From the NCBI RefSeq assembly GCF_001640805.2, contig NC_066848.1:21744159-21808158 (forward strand): a stretch of DNA of 64,000 bases, given 5' to 3'. The notes below the pieces were generated by a model, which saw nothing but the letters and a program-made list of their open reading frames with translations, had not been told where the DNA came from and did no database searches. The stretch's first letter is position 1. Each line of letters opens with the position of its first letter. Both the position numbers and the translations under genes were made by a program. This DNA is from Lates calcarifer (lineage: Eukaryota; Chordata; Actinopteri; Centropomidae). Shown in pieces: positions 12,561-23,723 of this stretch.

Positions 12561-12779
12561 TGAGCTGACTTTAAACCATGGATAATTTATACAAATGGCA
12601 GTACTCCAAAAAATAAGCGTTTAAAATCGTGCTTAATTGGAGTTGAGCATTAATATACTTGTGATGTTATGGGGAAAACGAGGGAAAACTGTTGGAAGCT
12701 TTATTACAGCCTCAAATCACTGGATTTTAAACTTGTCTTTTGGGTGTTTTCTAGAATGATTTGGCCTTTTAATTTTAAA

Positions 12780-12781
<2 letters not shown>

Positions 12782-12821
<40 letters not shown>
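12782..12821. repeat. (CA)n microsatellite
   Basis: About twenty CA units without interruption. Confidence 0.95.
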
Positions 12822-12824
<3 letters not shown>

Positions 12825-12835
12825 CTGACCTATGG

Positions 12836-12950
12836 GTGGAATCCATCCATTAGTTATCTATACTTCTTATCCTTTGAGGGTCACAGAGCTGGAGCCAATC
12901 CCACCTGACAGCAGGCAAAAGGCAGGACACACCTTACAGGGTGGATTGAA
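12836..12950 (-). repeat. SINE family B tail fragment
   Basis: Plus strand reads TCTATACTTCTTATCCTTTG, then GAGCTGGAGCCAATCCCACC and a degenerate tail. This is the reverse complement of a family whose tail appears at 16595-16720 and 50726-50848, and whose tRNA-like head is seen at 56885-56963. Confidence 0.6.
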
Positions 12951-13019
12951 TATATTAAATAAATAAAATTAAGTATTACTCATCATCTTTTATTTTAAGA
13001 CACTACCAATCCCCTAAAT

Positions 13020-13290
13020 TGGGATCTGTAGGATTTGGAGGCCAGGTGAATTCCTTGGGCTCTTTGTTGTGTTCCTTGAGCATTTCTGAGCAGTTTTTAT
13101 AGTGTGGCAGGTGCACTGTCCTGCTTGGGGAGGCCGCTGCCGTCAGGGAGCGTAATTGACATGGTGGGGGTGTGCTTGGTCTTCAACAATGTTAAGATGG
13201 GTGGTACATGTCAAAGTAACATCCAGATGAATGTTAAACACTTCACCTGTCAGTGGTTTTAATGTTGCGGCTGTTTGGTGTAAATGCCAC
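13020..13290 (-). mobile_element. DDE-transposon end with transposase C-terminal remnant
   Basis: Minus-strand translation near 13045 gives a WPPNPTDPN-like phrase, a decayed form of the WPPxSPDLNPIE motif of Tc1-type DDE transposases. The right end (13243-13285) contains the complement of AACATTAAAACCACTGACAG, which also marks the fragment at 32268-32340. Only a fragment survives. Confidence 0.5.
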
Positions 13291-13927
13291 TGAACCCACT
13301 GTGGAAAAACCTGTTGTTGTGAGTACAGTCATGCTGTGGTAAGTGCCTAGAATGTTTCTGACTTGACCGCAGTCTTTTTATACTCAGTCACTGGCAGTTC
13401 ACATTGACCATCAAGCCAGACAAAGGCAGCAGAAGTTGATCACTAATTCCTCTTCTTCTTGATGTTTTGTGGTGACTGAAAAACAACATAAATATGATTT
13501 ACTGTCACCAAGAGTGTAGGTTGAGATAAAAAAAATCTAAGCCTCCAAAGTACCAAATAAAAATGATAGATTAATAATAATTACAAAGACAGATTTTTCC
13601 TGACCTGTCGATCAAATAATCTGAAATAAAAACAAGAAGTCACGTGTCTCAGCAAAATATCAGTCTTCTCATCAGTGCAGCTTATTCATTCATTTGAAGT
13701 CTCCTCTTGATCACAAAAAACACTACTTCTTGCATTCTGTTTTCTCAGTTTAGTATTGTGCTGTTGTATGCCCAGATTTGAGACTTGATATTATTGTTTC
13801 CCCTCTTCTTTTTCATTACTCCTACTGTTGTCCATAAAATCATCATCCTGTTCTCTTCATCCCCCTGCTTTTGCCATCCATGCTTATCTAGATGTTTCAT
13901 TTCTATTTTTCTTTTTGTCTCTAAAAG

Positions 13928-13989
<62 letters not shown>
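13928..13989. repeat. (GATA)n microsatellite
   Basis: About fifteen GATA units in the ctu2-rnf166 intergenic region. Confidence 0.95.
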
Positions 13990-15045
13990 AAAGTGTGGGA
14001 TTGTCCATGACTGCTAAACAGAGGTAACAATACACTGAATACATGCATCATACATGTTTACACAGTGTATTAAATATATGGTACGGTACAGTGTATACAG
14101 ACAGCAGGTTATTTAATGATTATCAACACTACCAGCAGATGAATGTGAAATATAACAGATGTGATGGATAATGCAATAAATAAAAGTTCAGGAGACCAGT
14201 CTGTCAGTCATTGTACAGAGTGATGTCAGCTGGCAGGCATGACTTTCTGTAGTATTCCAAGGGCTTCAGAGAAGTATTTAAAGTGTGTATTATTAGTCAC
14301 ATGTCAACATGGAACCACTGTCTTTATGAAAGTGCAAAACTAAATTACTCAAATACCATTTTAAGAGAAAAAATAACATATTCAAAAATGTGAGGGCTAT
14401 CATATACCAAAAGCAGTAGACCTTGTTCCTTTAGAATTTTCTTCCCATATATCCAGAAAAACAAATGTTGGAGTGGTGATATTGACTATTTTTGTGATTT
14501 CCGTTATTTGGTTTGAAGACAATGAGAAGGACATGGATTTTATTTTCTATGGACAATTGATTTCTTTAATGTGAAAATTCCACTTTGATCAGAAGAAATG
14601 AACTCCAAACCAAATACTGGACACTTTTGTCAAGACCTATTTCAATATGGCACCACTAAACCATGAAAATACACAGTATTGTTGTTGAATATGTTATGGA
14701 CAAATAACGTGGCCTATATTTATTTTATTTATTGATTTACCTAACATTTGTTTTAATGTTCTGGTTGTATTCGTCGCATGAGGAGGTTTGTCATTTTTCC
14801 TGTAGGCTACTTTTTGATCTCTTAAAAATAATAAATAATAATAATAAAAATAGTGATTAACTGTTTGTTGTTCGCTCTTGTGAATAAAATGTGTTTTCTC
14901 CTCTTATACTATACTAGCATTATAGTCTCTTAATGACAAACCAATATTAATAACATAATCTAATTCCAACTGGTGTGAGATACCGTTCTTTGCAAATCCG
15001 CAGGCTAATGGCTCCCTGTTTACAAAATAGTCATGACAAGACCTT
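13990..15045. other. AT-rich intergenic stretch, nothing recognised
   Basis: No coding sequence, repeat family or clear regulatory cluster was recognised between the GATA tract and the rnf166 promoter patch. There is only AT-rich sequence with a short ATA-rich tract near 14825-14850. Confidence 0.5.
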
Positions 15046-15250
15046 ATGAATAAAAGTAACGCGAGGTCCGGGACTTACGGCCCGGTCAGCATACTATACA
15101 CCTCTAAAATGGGCTTTGGGATTGTAGTTCTAAAGAAATATAAAGTACTGTGTTCAGAGGAAGAATGGGACTACAACCTCCATAAAGCACAGCGCGTGGA
15201 GGGCTTTTGTTGTAGGTTCTCGTGTTGTTCATGAGCGTTCACTGACGTTC
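15046..15250 (+). promoter_or_regulatory. rnf166 promoter region with two ZNF143-like motifs
   Basis: CpG-bearing patch 360-560 bases upstream of the chosen start codon. Two ACTACAA-type words face each other: AACTACAATCCCAAAGCCC on the minus strand at 15111-15129 and ACTACAACCTCCATAAAGC on the plus strand at 15170-15188, the latter followed by ACAGCGCG. Both resemble the ZNF143/SBS element common at TATA-less vertebrate promoters. The assignment is by motif only. Confidence 0.45.
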
Positions 15251-15608
15251 TTCCTAAAGCGCTAATCTTACAGCTAAGTGGATGTAGCATTACTTGCTCT
15301 CTTTGAGTCTATAGATTTATGTTTTTATCCAGGTCATCACCGTAGTACCGTGTTGACACTCGTCAACGTGCCCTGCTCCCAATGTTTACTTCTCCGGCAT
15401 GTCTTCTCCAGCCAGGGAAAAGTAATGACTTGCTCTGGTGAAGATAATTTAATCGCGAGTAGATTGAAAAGCCACCATGTTCCTACGACATATATTCAAA
15501 CTGCTGTACGGATAGTGTACCGGCTACCAGCAGTTTAAACAGTTAGACAGCTTCCTCTCTCGGGCAGCGAGCTGCTGTCGACAATTGCAGATCCTCTCCG
15601 GTTCCATG

Positions 15609-18600
15609 ATGGCGATGTTTCGGAGCTTTGTCTCGGCGAGTACCCAGCTCCGTCAGCAACAACAGCCCAGCAGCGGCTCGGGCTCGCCGGCAGCCCCGGC
15701 TGAGGGTATCGAGAGCCAGTTCTCTTGTCCCATCTGCCTGGAGGTGTACCATAAACCAGTCAGCATCGCCAGCTGTGCTCACACGTAAAGCAGCTACTTT
15801 TTGCTTGGATGTGTTGCTATGTGTGGTAGGGCTGGAACGGTTCTCACAATTAACGGTTCAGTTCATATCAGGGTTTTTGGTTAGGTTCGGTGCATTTTTA
15901 GTGAAGCGGGGGTAGAGCATCACAAATGTCAAAAATGCTTTTCATTTACTTAGAAATAAATAAATAAACTGTTTGCCTTACAGTTCTGGCCGACGACGAT
16001 ACATTCTTCATTGTCAAATCTTCTGTCAAAGATTTAGTTTTTAAACTAGCTCAACTAAGTGTACCTTGTTATTTTTCTTAAAGGCTAAGGACATAAAGTG
16101 CAGCATTAACCATAAGCTACATAGGCTGTGTTGGACAGTTCTTTGAGAATTCTCTGTCATGTCTTACTTAGTTCAGGATTTATTATGTTGCTTAAGTGTA
16201 AGCAAGAGGGGATGTTATAGTGTGACTCAAGTATTTAATTCATATGCTATAAGGCATCCTCCATGACTGCATAGGGCTGCACGTCATTCATTATAAAAAG
16301 ACACCCTCAGTGTAGTTATGGATTTTGCCCTGTCTGAATTTGCATGGAGATGTTTAAATCCTGCAATGAGAAGGACTTGCTCTTTCTGACCTGACCGTCA
16401 TATTGGAAGTTGCCACTAGCATAAGCCTCACATTACATTAAAATATAGAAAACATACATGACTGACAGAAGAATTATAATTAGGCTGCTGTGTTAAACGT
16501 CACTTGTCTGATTATGCAGTGCCAGCATGCCGAATAAAATTATGCACCGGGGAATTCCTAACGCCAATATTGCATAATTACTGTGTGAAAGGGGCTTATA
16601 TGTCAGTCCTGCAATAGACTGGTGATCTATCCAGGGTATACCCCGCATCTCGCCCTACATCACCTGGGTTTGGCTCCAGTACCCCTGTGACCTTTGTATA
16701 AATGAATGGATGAATGCAAAAGTTAACCACTGTTTGGGCTGTATGTACAGCTATGCTTTTAACGTTACATATTACCTGGCATGTATAGATTAACATTCAC
16801 TTACGGATTTCTTAGACAAGACTCAGTGTGGTAAAACTGTAGCAGTGTGCCACAGATGCTCCTATATAGAGTGGTGCAGGAATGCTTCTTAAAACCTGGA
16901 AGTAAGTTAGCATTTTAGCACTTCTGGTTCCCTTGTCCCAAAGTCAGTGGATTTTTTGAACGGGATTTTGGTTAGATGTCTCAGTTAAGCAATCTGCAAC
17001 AATCCAAAACCCAATGAAAAAATCCCATTGGCCTTTTGTTGAGGGAACCAGGGTGATGCTGACTTCCAGGTTAGCCTACAAAAATATGTCATCCCTGTAC
17101 CACTCTACAGGGGATTGTCCAGTCTTTCTACATTACAGGTCAAAGTTCAGCAAAGTTTGTAACTTTGTATGTCTAGTTAATTAAGAGGGCTGGAAAAGTA
17201 ATGTCTTTGCTATACCCTAATGAACTTAGAGAGTCGTTAGTCAGGGAAGTGTGTTTCTAATCTTTCCCAGTCTGGAATTGAAAAGAACAACAAAGAGTAA
17301 ACCAGACCTCAGGTATCCTGTTCTATTTCTGGTTAAAGGGAAAATGCTGCTATTTTTACTACTGTGCTTTTGATTGAGTTGGATTAAATTTCAGGAGACA
17401 CTGGCACTAGGATACATTTGGCCACCTCTATTCTGTTTGTTAAATATATATTTGACACTCAATTAAAGCTTTCATCTGTTAAATCCTTGTTGAATTAATG
17501 TAATCCTCCAGAATGGATCAGTTTTACCCAGCCAAAGTATGTGCGTGTGTCTGTGTGTTGTAGTGTATATTGTGACATTTAGTCACTGCAACAAGGAAGA
17601 CTCCTTAATATGTAGAATTCTAATTTCTTCTACAGAAAACCCACTGCTCAGGCACATGGGCACTGTGGCATTTAACAGGTAACATGTACCAAAGTAATAT
17701 GCCAGCTACAAAGCTGATACCTTTGTAAATAGCCATAAAATAATCCCATATTATCATTTTGTGCCAAGATCCTAATACAGTTAAACCATTTGTCAACTGC
17801 AAGAAAACCAATAAAATATTGATAACTGAATAAATGACCTGAACATTTGTCAGAAGGCATTACTGAAAAAGCAATTTGTCGATAGCAGTTTAGGCCACTG
17901 GTAACTTTGTGATGGAATATAACATAATAATTTAACCTTTCCTCCTCTGCTGCCTGTTGTTTCAGGTTTTGTGGGGAGTGTCTGCAGCCATGTCTTCAGG
18001 TGACCTCACCCCTCTGCCCTCTCTGTCGTGTGCCCTTTGACCCCAAGAAAGTGGAGCGCTCCTCCAGTGTGGAGAAGCAGCTGGCCTCATACAAAGCACC
18101 CTGCAGGGGCTGTAGCAAGAAGGTAGATTCTAACCATTCATTATCCATGTCAGAAAATCAGGGGTGCAACTGTTTATTATTTGGTACAGAAGTAAAATCA
18201 TCATATTGTGACCATCTTTTCTTCAGAATGTAAAAAGTACACTCATAAAGATGCAATTCACATTTGATTTTCTAGGACATAAGGAAGCTTTCATCGTCAT
18301 ATTGTCTTTATTGTCACCATAAACAGACAGTCAGGCAGGTGGGACAGACAGGACAGATTCCTCCTGTTTTCCTCTGTGCAGCTCACATACTACACTGCTC
18401 TCTATTGTGCTTCTGTAAATGTTTATGACTAGTGGTGAGGGTAGACCAGCCTGCTTCAGCTTTTGGAAGGAAGAACCTTTGCTTTGCCTTTGCTGAGCTC
18501 TCTTCACCAGGCTGGAGGTGTTCAGCGTTGGCACAAGTTGTAGGCATTGTTTATCTTACGGCTACTGTGAGAAGTGAAAATTCTTGTGTGTAAAATGTTG

Positions 18601-20032
18601 TGGAGAACAAATGAACAACAAAAGACGGAAAATAAATTAATAAATAAAGACAAAAAATGAAGTAAGTTTCAGAAACAAATTATTGACAAAACAAATCTAC
18701 AAAATAAAAGCACATGATTAATGCTGATTAACATTTAAGTAACACACAGTCACTGCATGTGTTAAAATTCACATGAGTCTCACTACCTAGGTTACGGCCT
18801 ACTAAATTCAAAGATAAAGTCTGACATACATAGATGGAATGCTATTCCCTTTTTAAGTTTAAGTTCCCAGATAGAGTCAATCAGGATGAATATTCTACCA
18901 CGGACGCAGTACCTTTTTCAGTGCCTGCCAGTCAAAATACCATCTAAACAGTTCTTAGAATGGGACAGATTAATAGCGAGGTATTTGTGGCAAGGGAAAA
19001 GGGCCAGAATTAAATTTAAGACAATTATGAACAGAAAAGGGTGGAATGGGCCTTCCCTGCTTACAGGAATTCTACCATGCAGCCCAACTGAGACCTTTTA
19101 TCTGTCTATGTTCACCAACATACACTGCAGCATGGAAGGATATAGAAGGCACAATGATAAAGGGAATCCCAATAACAGCTTTACTAAGTGACCACAAACT
19201 ACAAGGAGAACAGGAGATCCCCGAAGACTCTATAGCAGGCAGTTTCTGAAGTCCTGGCAGGAAATAGTCAAAATTTAAGTAAGAGTAAGAGATGCATCTA
19301 AAATTATGAGGTGGTGTGCCTATAATTCAGACTTTGGACCAAATAGAATTGATGGCAGATTTAAGATATGGATCACAAAAGGTTTAACAACTTATTATTC
19401 CTTTGTCCACAAAGGGGCATTTAAGAGTTTTGAAACCCTGCAGAAAGATCACGGACTGGGAAGAGATGATTTCTTTAGGTACCTGCAAGTGAGACATTAT
19501 TTTAACAAAAATCTCAAAGGCGTTAGGAAAAGGTGAGTCAGGGTTCCTGGAGGTATTTTTATCATTAACTAAGCCCAGATCTTGTAACAGAATTATCTCC
19601 AAATAATATAATGCCATACAATTATCTAAACAAGAGGATACAGAATACATGAAGAAGAAATGGGAAAAGGAAGTAAGGGTAATGATCACACAGGAGAGCT
19701 GGGGAAAATATGCCAACTACAATGGTTCTCAACCGGGTCAATCACATGGCGGGAGTTCTGCTGGAAAAACATAGCAAGATTTTTTATCACACCCATTCAG
19801 AAATGACACCAAGGCAGTGGAGACGCTTGTTTGAGACTTTGTGGGTCTAATGGAGCTAACCATATGCATATTGCATATTTTTTGGGACTTCCAGGCAATA
19901 AGACCATATTGGGAAGAGATCCACAAACATGACCACAGAATGTATTTAATGTAAACATTCCATTTAAATGTGAAACTTTGGGCGATCTCTTGTTTGAAAC
20001 GTGGAACAAAGACAAAAAACTGTTGGCTATAC

Positions 20033-20067
<35 letters not shown>

Positions 20068-23000
20068 TGGCCAATAAGAAAGCTGTCACAAGGAAATGGT
20101 TAAAAGTAGAATCATCACCATTAATGAATGGATTGATGGTATGAAATTTATGTTATGGAGAAGATATCCTTTTCCCTCAAAGTTGAAAAAGAAAAATTTA
20201 ATAATATCTGGACCAAATGGACTGAGTACGTAAAACCAATTAGATCCGATTTCATTTGACTGCACTTACGCTTTGTGTGAACCTGCCCCTTTTTTTCTTA
20301 TGTGTTGTTTTGATTGTCTGAGATGGTGCGCTCCCTGTGTTTTGTTCTGTTTTGTTATCATTCTCAACTGGAATATGAAGTGCTCCATAGAAGAAAATTC
20401 CAGAAGGGCAGCATGGACAAAATCACCTGAATTTTCTATATCCATCCTTATTATGTCCTTGAACAACTAAGGCTGTAAGTAATGTATATGATGGAAGTTT
20501 GCCTTTCCAAAAAAAAAAAAAAAAAATTCACATGAGCACAGAGTTGTGTAAATAGATTATGAAGACACTGTCAGGCTGAATCTTTTTTCTGCATGTGTTT
20601 GTTCAGTGTGCAGGTTGGCTAGATATTTAAACATGTCAGTAATGTAGTAATGTTAATGGTGCTGGAGGTGAGCATGTGAGAACCAGTCTGCTGCTCAGTC
20701 TGAGTCAGTTAGATCCTCTGCAAAGATGGCTGCAAGTACCACTAACTGGTTTGACAAAAAGAACCCAGAGCTGCTATTCTTGTGTAATAGTTATTGATAT
20801 ACAATCATAACTGTGTATGTGTGTCTGTTTTCAGGTGGCTCTGGTAAAGATGAGGTCCCACATTGCTTCCTGTTCTAAAGTACAGGAGCAGATAGCCAAC
20901 TGTCCCAAGTTTGTCCCTGTGGTACCCACCTCCCAACCTATTCCAAGGTACACACACTCTGACCACGTCAGTACTTTGCTGGAAAAACAACACATGTTCA
21001 CATTAGCAATTACAGCTCCCATGAGTTCCAGCCATTGGGACGCTATCAAAGCCTCAGTTGAAATGGAAGTTGTTGTATATAAACAAAATTATCATTTGTT
21101 CTTGGCTAAAATGACAAGGTGCTAAAAATATTATTTCCCAGTGCAGGAATGGAAACTCGATTTATCTAATATGGAAAGAAACCCCCATTTTGTGTTGGTT
21201 TAAGAAACCCTTTCTGAGGGAGAAGCTGGCCTTATATAGCATATTCCATTCCCTACAGCACAGTATGACTCCCTTGTGTAGAGGCACCTACTACGACATA
21301 ATTAAAGAAACTCATATATGATCATGAAAGATCTGTTAAATTGTACATGTTCACTCACCTCTCTTTGTGTATGTGTCTTTGTTTATGTAGCAATATTCCA
21401 AACCGGTCAACATTTGCGTGTCCGTTCTGTGGGGCCAGAAATCTGGACCAGCAGGAACTAGTGAAGCACTGTATGGACAACCACCGTAATGACCCTAATA
21501 AAGTGGTAAGAGACTACTATATACTACATTAAAGAGCCATGAACGGGGGGTAGAAGCACGGTCATAGGTGTGCTCTGCTATCAGCGGCAAAAATTGCTGA
21601 AACGCTGGAAGGGTTATTCAGCACACACGTGAAACAGGAGAGAAGAAGAACAGGACCGTAAATGACATCAAAACACGATAGCCTCTCACAGCTGAATTAA
21701 AATGAGTGCATTTAAATTTGGTAAATAACACAAAACATTTAGTTTTTTTAAATTTTTGATTAGATATTTTTTATGTATATGGCATATATCTTAGTTGTGG
21801 CAGGAACTTGACATTATCTAAGCTGTGTGTTTATATCTCCAGGTTTGCCCGGTGTGTTCAGCCATGCCATGGGGAGATCCCAGCTATAAGAGCTCTAACT
21901 TCCTCCAGCATCTCCTCCACAGACACAAGTTTTCTTACGACACCTTTGTTGTAAGTCCAGTGATTCTTGTCTTATATAATAATACTTGCAATATCTACTG
22001 CATCCATCCATCGATCCACTTTCCGCCAGTTTGGGTTGCAGTGGCAGCAGGCTAAGCAGAGTGTTCAAGATGCCCCTCTCCCAAGCAACACTTTCTGGTC
22101 CTTCTGGGATATCCCAAGGTGTTCCCAGGCCAGATGGGATATGTAATCCCTCCAGATTCTGGGTCTATCCTGGGTCTTCCTCCCTGTTGGACATAACCCT
22201 CCAATGGAAGACACCCAGGAGGCATCCTAATCAGATTCCCTAACCACCTCAACTGGCTCTTTTCAATGTGAAGGAGCAGCAGCCAGGTCAATCCGGCAAC
22301 CTTTCCTGATCCAATTCACCAACAGATGGTGATCAGTTGACAGCTCTCTGACATAGCGCTGCCAATCTTATCATAGATCACTAAATCGATCATCGATCTT
22401 TGGCCTAAGGTCAAGTCAAGTCAAGTCAAATTTTATTTATATAACGCCAATTCACAACAGAAGTTATCTCGAGGCACTGTACATATAGAGCAGGTCTAGA
22501 CCGTACTCTTTATCTTATAAAATTTACAGAGAGAAACCCAACAGATGAGAAAAGGTGTGCTGGTACCAAGTATACTCATGAACTACTGTAAGCTCAACAT
22601 GGTGTTTGTTGTCATTGTTAATCATGGCCAATCCATGACTAACAGAAGTCCAATAACTATGCACAGTTCGTCAGGTTCATATCAGTCAGGCCGTTCCTCC
22701 CAGTCATGCCCCTTCAGGTGTCTCCATCATCACCTACATGTGCATTGAAGTCCCCCAGGAGAACTATACAGTCCGCAGAGGGGTATCCCTCCAGGATACT
22801 GCCCAGAGACTCCAAGAAGGCTGGAGCTGTTCATGCATATGCAATGCCACAGTCAGCCCCTAGTGACTTGCACTCACATAGAGGTGATCGTCTCGATCCC
22901 TTGGCAGAACTCCAACACAGTGGCACTCAGCTGGGCACTTTCTGAGTATCCCCACACCCGGCTGGTGCCTCTCTGCCTGGGCAACTCTGGAAAAAGAGAG

Positions 23001-23723
23001 AGTTCAGCCCCTCTCCAGGAGTTTGATTCCACAACCCATGCTATGCGTACGGGTTAGCCCAACTATATCTGGTTGGTACTGCTCCACCTCCTGAACCAGC
23101 ACGGGTTCCTTCCTCACCAGAGAGGTAACATTCCATGTCTACAGTATTGGTCTGCGATGTCTGCAATGTGGCTGGGTCCATTCCCATGGGTGGTGGGATT
23201 TATCAGTGATCTTACACTGTCTGATTTTAACAATATATTCTTTTAGCATTTATTCATTTGCAGTTGTCAGTGCTTATTGTACTCCCAATGTCTAATTCCC
23301 ATGAGCACCTACTTGCATAAGTAGATACTCTCAGTTGACTGTTTCACTATAAAAATAACAGTCAGTTTTAGAAGTGAGGCAAATTTAAGATTTAATTAAA
23401 ATGTGATAAATATGAGTTCATTACTACTACTACATACAGGTCTTATACCAAGAGCATAATACATTTTGAACTAGGAAATGGTTGGTTAAACAGCAATAAT
23501 GATGACTGAAAAATTATGTTTCAACAATGTAAATGTAAGGTTTGGATTTAGGTTTCACTGACTGTTCCTTGATAATGGATCGTCCATTGTGTTTCATTAG
23601 ATGTCAGTAGCATTGTAGGATTTGTAGTGACTAGTGTTGTTTTTTGCATTTTGACAGGACTACAGCATTGATGAAGAGGCAGCGCTGCAGGCAGCTCTGG
23701 CACTGTCACTGGCTGAAAACTGA
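15609..23723 (+). CDS. rnf166: rnf166: RING-type E3 ubiquitin ligase (6 coding exons, 244 aa)
   Basis: RNF166 belongs to the RNF114/RNF125/RNF138 group of small RING ligases with extra zinc fingers and a ubiquitin-interacting motif; it has been linked to xenophagy and antiviral signalling. Exons: 15609-15784, 17966-18122, 20835-20947, 21391-21505, 21843-21950, 23658-23723, all GT-AG and in frame. The RING ligands are C40, C43, C56, H58, C61, C64, C76 and C79. A CRGC-x-HIASC finger follows at about 106-125, then [10 protein letters not shown] with KHCMDNH at about 159-180, [12 protein letters not shown] with HRH at about 188-215, and a C-terminal [16 protein letters not shown]. Human RNF166 is 237 aa. 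ATG 15609 is preferred to 15606 because it has A at -3 and G at +4 and matches mammalian MAMFRS. Neighbourhood with ctu2 and snai3 supports RNF166 over its paralogues. Confidence 0.95.
16595..16720 (+). repeat. SINE family B tail fragment in rnf166 intron 1
   Basis: Plus strand contains TAGACTGGTGATCTATCCAG, GGTATACCCCGCATCTCGCC and GGTTTGGCTCCAGTACCCC, ending in ATGAATGGATGAATG. This is the plus orientation of the tail seen inverted at 50726-50848. Confidence 0.65.
18785..20527 (+). mobile_element. 5'-truncated L1-clade LINE in rnf166 intron 2
   Basis: Translation from 18886 gives an L1 ORF2 C-terminal block: [15 protein letters not shown], then [20 protein letters not shown]. After a frame change it continues with [20 protein letters not shown]. 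Stops and shifts accumulate downstream. The element ends in a run of about 18 A at 20509-20526. It is in the same orientation as rnf166, dead on arrival and 5'-truncated. Confidence 0.85.
20033..20067. repeat. (TA)n(TG)n microsatellite
   Basis: Alternating TA units pass directly into TG units inside the L1 fragment. Confidence 0.9.
22000..23200 (-). mobile_element. LINE fragment in rnf166 intron 5, antisense
   Basis: Minus-strand translation of 22052-22291 gives [18 protein letters not shown], a typical C-terminal phrase of a fish non-LTR reverse transcriptase, followed by a [13 protein letters not shown] segment. The right part (about 22560-23190) resembles the endonuclease-side sequence of the same LINE type, with phrases such as CATGACTAACAGAAGTCCAA. 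The two parts are not collinear with an intact element and are split by another repeat at 22395-22545. Clade not assigned. Confidence 0.65.
22395..22545. repeat. Interspersed repeat nested in the LINE
   Basis: Begins with GTCAAGTCAAGTCAAGTCAA, followed by ATTTTATTTATATAACGCC and GCAGGTCTAGACCGTACTC. This wording is a widespread fish dispersed repeat end. It interrupts the LINE fragment, so it inserted later. Confidence 0.6.

Noticed and set aside
13928..13989. GATA tract as a sex-chromosome (Bkm-type) marker
   Set aside because: Short GATA microsatellites are common on autosomes; one tract gives no support.
18295..18560. Possible repeat with TTTATTGTCACC wording, similar text near 32505-32545
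   Set aside because: Too decayed to assign to a family by eye.
18886..19536. Open frames in rnf166 intron 2 as extra exons
   Set aside because: They are L1 ORF2 C-terminal remnants, with frameshifts and a poly-A tail.
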